Source of the DNA: Thiomicrorhabdus sp963677355
GTDB taxonomy: Bacteria > Pseudomonadota > Gammaproteobacteria > Thiomicrospirales > Thiomicrospiraceae
Length of the DNA: 64,000 nt
Assembly: GCA_963677355.2 (NCBI GenBank)
Contig: CAXXXQ010000003.1
Coordinates: 1-64,000 of the forward strand
Direction: 5' to 3'
Shown: positions 28,983-37,081 of the stretch, in pieces
Position numbering within the stretch: position 1 is the stretch's first letter
Layout: each line of letters begins with the position of its first letter
Position numbers and translations under genes: made by a program
Notes under the pieces: generated by a model
What the model saw: only the letters and a program-made list of their open reading frames with translations
The model's database searches: none
Told to the model about the DNA's origin: nothing

Positions 28983-31112
28983 TTAGGCGTGCTGGTAGTC
29001 GATTTTATGGCCCACCCAGCGGGTTTGCAGCCGTTCGACTAGAGAGGGGGCGTGTTCGACTAGTTGCTGTGCCCAGTGTTGGGCAGTTGGAATCCATTCG
29101 CTGTCGCGCTTTAAATCGGCAATCCGGAATTGTAGTCCGCCGGTCTGGCGGGTGCCGAGAATTTCGCCCGGACCGCGAATTTTTAAATCTTCTTCCGCGA
29201 TTCTGAAACCGTCGGTCGTTTCGCGCATGATATTTAAGCGTGCTTTGCCGGTTTCGGATAACGGAGCCTGATAGAGCAGTACACAGTGGCTTTGCAGCTC
29301 GCCACGCCCGACACGGCCGCGTAACTGGTGTAGTTGCGCCAGTCCGAGCCGTTCGGCGTTTTCAATGATCATCAAACTGGCATTCGGCACGTTGACGCCA
29401 ACTTCAATGACCGTAGTCGCCACCAGCAGATCCAGCTCATGGTTCTTAAAGGCATCCATGACCAAAGCTTTCTGCTCGCCTTTCAGGCGGCCGTGAACCA
29501 GTCCGACGCGTAAATCCGGCCAGCGTTCGCTGAATTGGTTGGCGGTCACTTCGGCGGCTTGTGCATGCAGCAATTCGGACTCTTCAATCAACGGGCAAAC
29601 CCAATAAGCTTGAATGCCTTGCTTACATTTGGCGTACAGGTGTTCCATGACTTCAAAGCGTTTTTCATTACTAAGCACCGCGGTTTCAATCGGTTTGCGT
29701 CCGGGGGGGAGTTCGTCTATGACCGAAAGATCTAAATCACCGTAGGCGGTCATGGCCAAGGTTCTCGGAATGGGAGTGGCGGTCATAATAAGTTGATGAG
29801 GGTGAACTTCAGAGTGAAGTAAAGCCTCTCCGTCCGATGAGGTCTCTGTTTTTTCACCTTCTAGAATGATCGATTGCCCTTTTTGTTTTAGGGCTAAACG
29901 CTGGTGAACACCAAAGCGGTGCTGTTCGTCGATAATGACCAAGCCGAGCGAATGGAAGTCGACGGCCTCTTGAAAGAGGGCGTGAGTACCGATAATCACT
30001 TTGGCACCGCCATTCACGATTTGCGCCAGTTGGTAACGCTTTTCAGCCGGTTTCATGCGGCCGTTCAGCCACGCCACCGGAATATCCAACGGTTCCAGCC
30101 ATTCCAGAAAAGCATTCAAATGCTGTTCGGCCAAAATTTCCGTAGGTGCCATTACGGCCACCTGAAAACCGGCATCGGCCGCTTGAATGGCCGCCAAGGC
30201 GGCAATAACGGTTTTACCGGAACCGACATCTCCCTGAACGAGACGTTGCATCGGATGCGGCTGATTGAGGTCGTGCTGGATTTCCTGCAATACCCGTTGC
30301 TGAGCCGCCGTTAGAGCAAAAGGAAGACTTGCCAATAGAGCATTGCTGTTATGGCTGGGCGCTAAAGGCGGGGCTTTGAGTTTTTGCTCTTCCTGCCGGA
30401 GCAGTTGCAGCCCGGCTTGCTGGCTGATTAACTCTTCCACAATTAAACGTTGCTGTGCAGGATGGGAGAACTGTTTGATCTTGGTTAAATCGTCCTCCGG
30501 TTCTGGCTCATGTAGGGTAATCAAGGCTTGATTCAGATTAGGCAACTGTAGTTGCCGGAGCAGTTCGTCCGGTAAAAGCTCAGGCAACGGATGCTGTTTA
30601 AGCAATTGAATCGCCTGTTTGATTAGCTTCAATAAAGAAGCCTGCCCTAAGCCTTCGGTGGTCGGGTAGGTCGGTGTTAGGGTGGCCTCCAGTTCAGGCT
30701 CTTCGCCTTCATTAAACAATTGATAGCTGGGGTGAATGATCTCCAGCCCGCCCGGCCCGGAGCGTACCTCTCCGAAGGCGCGGATTTTTTTGCCGCGTAC
30801 GAACTGTTGAGCTTGCCGATAGTGGAAGTGGAAAAAACGTAATGTGAGCGTAGCGCCCTGATCGGACTGGATTTTGACGGCCAGGGTACTGCGTCGGCCG
30901 CGAGTCAGGGCTTGCGAAAAAATCGTGCCTTCCACCATCACTTCACTGCCGACCAGCACGTTTTCAATGGGGGTGATACGGGTTTTGTCCTGATAACGCA
31001 GAGGAAGGTGGAACAGTAGATCCTGGACCACAAACAAGCCGAGTTTTTCAAGCTTCTCAAGCTGTTTGGGACCCACCCCTTTTAGATTTGTTAGCGACAG
31101 TTCGGCAAGCAT
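28983..31112 (-). CDS. recG: ATP-dependent DNA helicase RecG
   Basis: RecG reverses stalled forks and branch-migrates Holliday junctions. The 709-aa protein has the N-terminal wedge domain, Walker A GDVGSGKT, the DEQH box in VIIDEQHRFGVHQR, motif MTATPIPRTLAM and the C-terminal RGRVGRG and TDGFRIAEEDL motifs. Its length is normal. In E. coli recG follows spoT; here spoT is 20 kb away, so that linkage is lost. Confidence 0.96.
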   Translation of the reverse strand: MLAELSLTNLKGVGPKQLEKLEKLGLFVVQDLLFHLPLRYQDKTRITPIENVLVGSEVMVEGTIFSQALTRGRRSTLAVKIQSDQGATLTLRFFHFHYRQAQQFVRGKKIRAFGEVRSGPGGLEIIHPSYQLFNEGEEPELEATLTPTYPTTEGLGQASLLKLIKQAIQLLKQHPLPELLPDELLRQLQLPNLNQALITLHEPEPEDDLTKIKQFSHPAQQRLIVEELISQQAGLQLLRQEEQKLKAPPLAPSHNSNALLASLPFALTAAQQRVLQEIQHDLNQPHPMQRLVQGDVGSGKTVIAALAAIQAADAGFQVAVMAPTEILAEQHLNAFLEWLEPLDIPVAWLNGRMKPAEKRYQLAQIVNGGAKVIIGTHALFQEAVDFHSLGLVIIDEQHRFGVHQRLALKQKGQSIILEGEKTETSSDGEALLHSEVHPHQLIMTATPIPRTLAMTAYGDLDLSVIDELPPGRKPIETAVLSNEKRFEVMEHLYAKCKQGIQAYWVCPLIEESELLHAQAAEVTANQFSERWPDLRVGLVHGRLKGEQKALVMDAFKNHELDLLVATTVIEVGVNVPNASLMIIENAERLGLAQLHQLRGRVGRGELQSHCVLLYQAPLSETGKARLNIMRETTDGFRIAEEDLKIRGPGEILGTRQTGGLQFRIADLKRDSEWIPTAQHWAQQLVEHAPSLVERLQTRWVGHKIDYQHA

Positions 31113-31365
31113 ATCGATTCACTTTCAGACAATGCGAATGATTCTAGCAAACTTGCCGTAAATAGCCACAATTGATGTTACGGAGCGTAAATTACAGCAC
31201 GATTAAAGGGGATCGTTAGTCGATGTCTTTAACTCTTATAAAATTATTTAATTTACCAAGATAGACAAAACATATATTATTCTGAAGTGAATTATGAATT
31301 TGGTACAAAACTTTATGATTCTCAAGCTAAAACTATAATCACCTTATAGGGTGAAGAATGCCATT

Positions 31366-32238
31366 ATGAAACATAAACTCGCCGTTGCGGCGCATATCTT
31401 AAATCAGGTCAAGCTGCCCAAAATTTCCAATGAAGTTGCGGTCTTGCAAGATGAGTCGATGAAGCCGGACCCAGATGTTCTGGTTGTTACCCGCTGTATC
31501 AGCCGTAATCCGAAATTGTTCACCAAATTTTTGGCTGTGGCGAGTTTCATGTCCAAAAAAGAGGTCACTACGGCTAGGCAGGCGGTGGATATTCTCGGCA
31601 CCAAAGGTATTTTTACAGTTTTCTTTTCCAGCGCAATCGAATTCTGTTTCCAGTCTACGGAACAGAACGAGATCATCATCAACCACGCCATCAAAGTTGC
31701 GACCGCGATGGCTGAGCTGGCCAATAAAGTGGATACGGTTAAAACCAGTGACGCCTATCTTTACGGCTTGCTGTATAACATCGGTTATGTTGTGCTCGCC
31801 ATGTTTGCGCCGGACGATTACAAGCCTTGTTACCTTGCCAGCTTAATCAATCCTTCACAATGCGAGGAAAAAGAGTTAGCGGCTTTCGGCACCACCAGTA
31901 ACTATATCGGTGTTTATGTAGCTAAAAAATGGCGGGTTAAGAATTCCGTTTACAGCGGAATCCTGTTCCAGCAGCAAGGCGCACAAAAGTGTCCTAAGGG
32001 TGAAAATCAGGCCTATGAATTGATTAATCTGCTCAATATTGCCCGTATGGTGGTGGCTGAGACCGAAGATTCCCGTTATGTTACGGAAGAGATCAAAAAA
32101 GCCGCTTCGACCTCCATGAAAAACCTTAATATCGGTCAGATTCAATATATACGAGCCCAAAAACGCGTCAAAGAGTTTACTAAAGATCTGAAATCCATTC
32201 CGGATGATAATTTTGGACTAAAAGAGGCGGAAGGCTGA
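31366..32238 (+). CDS. HDOD-domain protein
   Basis: A 290-aa cytoplasmic protein with an HDOD domain: the LPKISNEVAVLQDE start, a CISRNPKLFTKFLAVASF helix pair and YLYGLLYNIGYVVLAM, where an active HD enzyme would have H-D (LLYNIG here). It is thus probably a non-catalytic signalling or scaffold protein, as is typical of HDOD. No output domain is attached. ATG 31366 is chosen over a GTG five codons upstream; neither has a strong ribosome binding site. It converges with metR. Confidence 0.82.
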   Translation: MKHKLAVAAHILNQVKLPKISNEVAVLQDESMKPDPDVLVVTRCISRNPKLFTKFLAVASFMSKKEVTTARQAVDILGTKGIFTVFFSSAIEFCFQSTEQNEIIINHAIKVATAMAELANKVDTVKTSDAYLYGLLYNIGYVVLAMFAPDDYKPCYLASLINPSQCEEKELAAFGTTSNYIGVYVAKKWRVKNSVYSGILFQQQGAQKCPKGENQAYELINLLNIARMVVAETEDSRYVTEEIKKAASTSMKNLNIGQIQYIRAQKRVKEFTKDLKSIPDDNFGLKEAEG

Positions 32239-32254
32239 TTATTGCCTAGCCTGA

Positions 32255-33145
32255 TTACAAGGCCATTTTATCGGCGACCTGATGAATAAAATCCTGAATA
32301 TAGGGTTGTTTGTTCTGATTTTGGCGAGTAGCCGCATACAGCGTTGACCATAGACCCTCCGTTCCTAAGCTCCGAATCGGTAAATGTTTAAACTCCGGTT
32401 GGCTTTCGATCAGCCATTTCGGCAATACACACAAACCACGTCCCGAATCGACCAGCTGTAGCATCATCAATGTCAGTTCCGAATAACGAATATCCCTCGG
32501 TTGAACGTTGGCGGGCAACAGAAAACGTTTAAACACATCCAGCTTGTGTTGATTAACCGGATAGACGATTAAGGTTTGATCGATAAAATCTTCAGCGGTG
32601 AGCCAACTTTTGGCGGTCAGAGGGTGATTGTTCGGCAGGGCGCAGACCAGTTCATAACTGAACAAGGCATCGAATTTGATCTCCGTTTGCGGTTCGGGAT
32701 CGGAAGTGATCACCAGGTCCAATTGCTGGCGTTGCAGTTTTTTCAAGGGCTGTTGACCGGATGAGTTGACGATATCCAGATCCACGCCGGGCCATTTCTC
32801 CTGATACTGTCTCAATAAAGGTAGCAACCACTCAAAACAGGTATGGCAATCCACCCCGATGAACAATCTACCCAGTTCGCCTTGTTCCAAAGCGCTTAGC
32901 ATCTGTTCGGTTTGTTGCATTCTCGGCAAAATTTCTTGTGCGGTTTGCAGTAACAGTTGACCGGCCGGCGTAAATTGAATCGGATTGGTTTTGCGTTCAA
33001 ATAACTTGAGATTCAATTTTTCTTCCAGCTGTTTAATCTGGTGAGACAGGGCGGACTGTGTCATATAAAGCTGCTCGGCGGTCACTACAACCGAGTGGGT
33101 TTCCGCTAAGGATTGTATGGTTTTGAGGTGTTTGAGTTCTATCAT
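32255..33145 (-). CDS. metR: LysR-family transcriptional regulator MetR
   Basis: The 296-aa protein starts MIELKHLKTIQSLAETHS, nearly the MetR consensus. It has a LysR winged helix-turn-helix (MTQSALSHQIKQLEEKLN) and an effector domain with the MetR-like VDCHTCFEWLLPLL segment. MetR senses homocysteine and activates metE. It is divergent from metE with a 146-nt gap, the classical arrangement. I looked for the TGAA-N5-TTCA operator in the gap and found no clean copy. Confidence 0.93.
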   Translation of the reverse strand: MIELKHLKTIQSLAETHSVVVTAEQLYMTQSALSHQIKQLEEKLNLKLFERKTNPIQFTPAGQLLLQTAQEILPRMQQTEQMLSALEQGELGRLFIGVDCHTCFEWLLPLLRQYQEKWPGVDLDIVNSSGQQPLKKLQRQQLDLVITSDPEPQTEIKFDALFSYELVCALPNNHPLTAKSWLTAEDFIDQTLIVYPVNQHKLDVFKRFLLPANVQPRDIRYSELTLMMLQLVDSGRGLCVLPKWLIESQPEFKHLPIRSLGTEGLWSTLYAATRQNQNKQPYIQDFIHQVADKMAL

Positions 33146-33291
33146 ATTAATTTAATTCATCTAAATCTAAATTTTATTCGTCTGTTTTCATGTTAACACC
33201 CTTTTACCATTTTCACTATCCAAATGTGGTGATTGGGTATTTTTGTTCCGTCACCGGTTTGCCATGAATAACTTGAATACAGGAAGCAGAT

Positions 33292-35637
33292 ATGACAATA
33301 CCTAACTTAGGTTATCCGCGAATAGGAGACTTCCGTGAACTCAAATTTAGCTTGGAAGCTCACTGGAAAGGCGAAAAAACCTTAACCGAACTGGAAACTC
33401 TAGCAAGAGAGATTCATTATCAAAACTTTCAAACTCAGATCGATGCCAGTATCAATTTGATTCCGGTTAATGATTTTGCCTATTACGATCAGGTCTTGAA
33501 TATGAGTACTTTACTTGGCGTGATCCCGCAACGTTTCCGTCAAGATAATTTTGATGTGGAAGTAGCGTTTCGTATGGCCCGTGGCCGTGCGCCTTCCGAC
33601 GACGGACACGGTTGCTGTGCCGCAGAAAGTTGCCAAAACCAATCCAAAGCCGGTTATGCCGGTGCCATGAAAAAATGGTTCGATACCAACTACCATTATA
33701 TTGTGCCGGAATTGGAAGAAGATACCGAGTTTGCCATCACCGACACACGACTGTTTGCAGAAGTGGCCGAAGCCTTGGCACTGAAAAAAGACGGCCAAAA
33801 TATCGACTTTAAACCGGTACTGGTCGGGCCGGTAACCTATCTGTATCTGGCAGAAAACAAGGGATCGGTTATTCCAAAACTCAGTCGTTTACCGGCTTTA
33901 TTGGACGTGTACGGGCAAATTCTGCAACGTTTGGCAGAGCAAGGTATTAACTGGGTGCAAATCGATGAACCGATTTTGGGATTGGAGCTGAAAAAAGAAT
34001 GGCAAGACGCCTTTAATGACGCCTACGCTGTGCTGGCCAAATCACCCGTTAAATTGCTGTTGGCAACCTATTTTGAAACCTTGGGCGATAATCTTGAATT
34101 GGCATGTCACCTGCCGGTGGCCGGTTTGCATTATGACGGCCTGCGCGGCGCGGGACAGTTACAGGATCTGATCGACCAATATCCGGCGGACAAGGTGCTT
34201 TCCATCGGTTTGGTGGATGGCCGTAATATCTGGAAGACCGATCTGAATCAGGCGGTTACGCAGTTGCAGGCAGCAAAAGATAAGTTTGCCGATAATCTGT
34301 GGACTGCGCCAACTTGCTCTTTGCTTCACGTTCCGGTCAATTTGGAAGTGGAAGAGAAGTTGAATCTCGAACTTAAATCCTATTTGGCTTTTGCCAAGCA
34401 GAAATTGACGGAAATCAAAGTGCTGGATGACGCCCTACAGGGTAATTTGAATGAAAAAGCGCTACTTGATAATGCGCAAGCGATTGCCGATAAAAAACAA
34501 TCCAAATTGATTCACAATGCGCAAGTGCAAGCACGTATCGCCAAACTGGATGAAGTGGCGTTGGATCGCGCGGCGCCTTATGCCGAACGAGCCAAATTAC
34601 AAAAGGCCAAGTTTGATTTACCTCTGTTTCCAACGACCACCATCGGTTCTTTCCCGCAAACACAGGATATCCGCCAAGCACGTCGCCAGTTCAAAAACGG
34701 CGACTTGACCGAGGCGCAATATATTGAGGCGATGCAGGCGGAAATACGCGATGTCTGTGCTCGTCAAGAGCGCATCGGTATCGATGTTTTCGTTCACGGC
34801 GAGCCGGAACGTAACGACATGGTCGAGTACTTTGGCGAACAGCTCGACGGCTACGCCTTTACCCAATTCGGCTGGGTGCAGTCCTACGGTTCGCGTTGCG
34901 TCAAGCCGCCGATTATTTACGGCGATGTTTCACGTGAAAAGCCGATGACGGTTTTCTGGACGCAATATGCGCAGAATCAGACTGATAAAATCGTGAAAGG
35001 CATGTTGACCGGTGCGGTGACCATGTTGCAATGGTCGTTTGTGCGTAATGATCAAAGTCGTGAAGCCACCTGTAATCAGATCGCTTTGGCCTTGCGTGAC
35101 GAAGTGTTGGACTTGGAGGCCGCCGGCATCCACATGATCCAAATCGACGAAGCCGCTCTGCGTGAAGGTTTGCCGTTAAAAAAATCGGACTGGGCCGATT
35201 ATCTGCGTTGGGCAGTCAACAGTTTCCGCATGACCACCTCCGGTGTACACAACGATACCCAAATCCACACTCATATGTGTTATTCCGAATTCAACGACAT
35301 TATTGAAGCGGTCGCACAGATGGATGCCGACTGTATCACTATCGAAACTTCCAAGTCGCAGATGAAACTGCTGGATGCCTTTGTCGATTTTGCTTATCCG
35401 AATGAAATCGGTCCGGGGGTCTATGACATTCACTCACCGAATATACCGACGGTAGAGCAGATGGTCGATTTGATTCAAAAGGCCGCACAAAACATTCCGG
35501 CCGAGCGCCTGTGGGTTAATCCGGATTGCGGACTGAAAACCAGAGGCTGGAAGGAAACAGAACCGGCACTGACCAATATGGTCGAAGCCGCCAAGGTTCT
35601 GAGAAAGCAGTTTGCAGAACAGGTCTTAAGCGCTTAA
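33292..35637 (+). CDS. metE: Cobalamin-independent methionine synthase
   Basis: MetE transfers the methyl group of 5-methyltetrahydropteroyltri-L-glutamate to homocysteine. The predicted zinc ligands are H661 and C663 (HTHMCY), E685 (IETSKS) and the Cys of NPDCGLKTRGW, each about 20 residues later than in E. coli. The shift comes mainly from an N-terminal-half insertion at about residues 102-120 that is rich in His and Cys (HGCCAAESC). The 781-aa length is therefore above the usual 750-765. The gene starts after AGGAAGCAGAT and is presumably activated by divergent metR. Confidence 0.96.
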   Translation: MTIPNLGYPRIGDFRELKFSLEAHWKGEKTLTELETLAREIHYQNFQTQIDASINLIPVNDFAYYDQVLNMSTLLGVIPQRFRQDNFDVEVAFRMARGRAPSDDGHGCCAAESCQNQSKAGYAGAMKKWFDTNYHYIVPELEEDTEFAITDTRLFAEVAEALALKKDGQNIDFKPVLVGPVTYLYLAENKGSVIPKLSRLPALLDVYGQILQRLAEQGINWVQIDEPILGLELKKEWQDAFNDAYAVLAKSPVKLLLATYFETLGDNLELACHLPVAGLHYDGLRGAGQLQDLIDQYPADKVLSIGLVDGRNIWKTDLNQAVTQLQAAKDKFADNLWTAPTCSLLHVPVNLEVEEKLNLELKSYLAFAKQKLTEIKVLDDALQGNLNEKALLDNAQAIADKKQSKLIHNAQVQARIAKLDEVALDRAAPYAERAKLQKAKFDLPLFPTTTIGSFPQTQDIRQARRQFKNGDLTEAQYIEAMQAEIRDVCARQERIGIDVFVHGEPERNDMVEYFGEQLDGYAFTQFGWVQSYGSRCVKPPIIYGDVSREKPMTVFWTQYAQNQTDKIVKGMLTGAVTMLQWSFVRNDQSREATCNQIALALRDEVLDLEAAGIHMIQIDEAALREGLPLKKSDWADYLRWAVNSFRMTTSGVHNDTQIHTHMCYSEFNDIIEAVAQMDADCITIETSKSQMKLLDAFVDFAYPNEIGPGVYDIHSPNIPTVEQMVDLIQKAAQNIPAERLWVNPDCGLKTRGWKETEPALTNMVEAAKVLRKQFAEQVLSA
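34926..34941 (+). promoter_or_regulatory. parS-like ParB site within metE
   Basis: TGTTTCACGTGAAAAG matches 14 of 16 positions of the widely conserved parS palindrome TGTTTCACGTGAAACA, including the perfect 12-bp core TTTCACGTGAAA. It encodes DVSREK in a conserved part of MetE, so it may be a coincidence of codon choice. It is about 23 kb from parAB, within the range where real sites occur. Confidence 0.4.
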
Positions 35638-35667
35638 TAGCTTTTAACAAACTATTCTAAATCCCGA

Positions 35668-35697
35668 TAAAAGCCACTAATTCTGGTGGTTTTTTTT
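35668..35697 (+). terminator. Intrinsic terminator after metE
   Basis: AAAAGCCAC pairs with GTGGTTTTT (one G-T pair) around a TAATTCTG loop, and an eight-T run ends the element. It lies about 30 nt after the metE stop. It also marks the boundary between core sequence and the AT-rich cassette that follows. Confidence 0.85.
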
Positions 35698-35725
35698 AAT
35701 TTTCAAGCTTTTTAAGCACATCTAA

Positions 35726-36418
35726 TCATATGAATGAATTCTGTACCATTATTTTTCTTCTTTGAGAGTCGTAATGCTTTTTAGTTAGCTTGGAAAAATC
35801 TTCAACACTAATTTTGTTATCAAAGCTAAAACCGTTATTTAAGATGCTTAAATATAAAGCAACAGCATGGGCTTGGCAGTTTATTGATTTTTCAGGATTG
35901 AATTCAATATCACTAAATGCATCAAAAGTTTTTACTTGTTCCAGCAAATCATGGTTTTGTAATAGAGCGTTTATATAAAGCCAATCATAAAAAAAAGTTC
36001 TAGGTAATATTGGAAATTCCATTCCAAAAAAATTAAATGACTTTAAGTTGCCAGATTCTTTTAATCTTATATCTTTCTTTGCTTTTAAAGAATCCAGCCC
36101 AAATAAGTCTTTGTAAGGCCCACCTTTTTCAAAAACTTTACTACCTTGGAAGGCGGTTTCTACAGTTAATTTCTTTTTTTGCTTTTGGGTTGTAATAATT
36201 AAATTAAATGCGCTTAAATTAATACCAAGTTCCAATTCTGACTTACTTGAAATCTCTAATATTTTGTTAAACCCTTTCAGCTTCGCTTCTTTGTGAAGTG
36301 AATCTATGGATTTCTGTTTTTGAGATTTGCTAAATCCGGGAAACCAATCAAAATCAATCATGACTTCATCTACGCCAATACTGTTTCTTTTAGGAACGAA
36401 AAGCGGTCTAGTTGCCAT
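35726..36418 (-). CDS. Putative NADAR-like partner (possible antitoxin) of the DarT-like protein
   Basis: A 230-aa soluble protein. The pattern LGINLSAFN (64-72), VETAFQGSKVFEKGGPY (86-102), FYDWLYINAL (143-152) and DAFSDIEFNPEKSINCQA (166-183) belongs to a conserved family found beside DUF4433 genes. Its LSxF...E.xFQ..K.F spacing resembles the NADAR fold (YbiA-type), which can remove ADP-ribose from guanine. I therefore infer an antitoxin, but the NADAR assignment is from memory and pattern only. The start ATG 36418 follows TAGGAGATATA, and overlaps the toxin gene's end by 11 nt. The region is visibly AT-rich, unlike its neighbours. Confidence 0.6.
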   Translation of the reverse strand: MATRPLFVPKRNSIGVDEVMIDFDWFPGFSKSQKQKSIDSLHKEAKLKGFNKILEISSKSELELGINLSAFNLIITTQKQKKKLTVETAFQGSKVFEKGGPYKDLFGLDSLKAKKDIRLKESGNLKSFNFFGMEFPILPRTFFYDWLYINALLQNHDLLEQVKTFDAFSDIEFNPEKSINCQAHAVALYLSILNNGFSFDNKISVEDFSKLTKKHYDSQRRKIMVQNSFI

Positions 36419-37064
36419 TATATCTCCTACGATATTGTCGGCTAGCAAAGACCGTTTTATTTGGTTTTTTGAAGAAAATTTTGAGGTCTGGAAAGGCTTT
36501 CGTTAATTGTTTATGTTGTTTCCTATCAGCAACAACAGCACCTAAAATAAAATCGGTAGGTATATGGTTCTTAACTAGAACTTCCGCTTGGACATCTGTA
36601 GGGTCATAAGGTTTTAAAACCTGTTCACTTCTATTTTCTGAACCTACCTCATCATAAAACATTGAGTCAAATGACTCAAAGCTTGAGGCTTGTGCCTCAT
36701 CTATACAAGACATGGAGCCACCAGCAGCATTACTTTGAAAAAATAAACAATCTAATTCCCAAAGCACTCTTTTATTTAGAATTACAACAGACCAGTCTTG
36801 ATCTGTTGTTTGAGTATCTTGCTTTAGTTTATAAAACATTCTGTCATTTGGATGTGCTACTGAAACTGAAATTGTATTTCTTCTTCTATCAGCTCTAGAG
36901 TGATCATTTATTAAAGCCTGAGAATAACATTCATCAACACAATCTCTTGAATAAAGACCATTATCAAGAATGCTTTTTAAATTATCGAGTCTAGTAAAAT
37001 GCAATAAGTATGGAATTTCTCTTTCAGCAACAATTTGTTTTATTCTTTCTTTATTTTCCTTCAT
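36408..37064 (-). CDS. DarT-like (DUF4433) DNA ADP-ribosyltransferase toxin
   Basis: A 218-aa protein with the DarT/DUF4433 layout. The N-terminal LLHFTRLDNLKSILDNGLYSR (about 20-40, with H22) is the NAD-binding start of the fold. RADRRRNTISVSVAHPNDRMFY (about 57-78) corresponds to the family block ending in NP..PM-Y. The catalytic Glu is probably E161 in VQAEVLVKNHIPTDFI. DarT enzymes ADP-ribosylate single-stranded DNA and are toxic unless reversed. It is the middle gene of a three-gene set: 17 nt after the PIN gene and overlapping the partner gene. The partner is not the usual DarG macrodomain, so target base may differ. Confidence 0.75.
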   Translation of the reverse strand: MKENKERIKQIVAEREIPYLLHFTRLDNLKSILDNGLYSRDCVDECYSQALINDHSRADRRRNTISVSVAHPNDRMFYKLKQDTQTTDQDWSVVILNKRVLWELDCLFFQSNAAGGSMSCIDEAQASSFESFDSMFYDEVGSENRSEQVLKPYDPTDVQAEVLVKNHIPTDFILGAVVADRKQHKQLTKAFPDLKIFFKKPNKTVFASRQYRRRYNGN

Positions 37065-37081
37065 GACTAAACCCTTACAGA

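Noticed and set aside
33146..33291. MetR operator or SAM-type riboswitch before metE
   Set aside because: No TGAA-N5-TTCA palindrome and no room or conserved stems for a riboswitch in the 146-nt gap.
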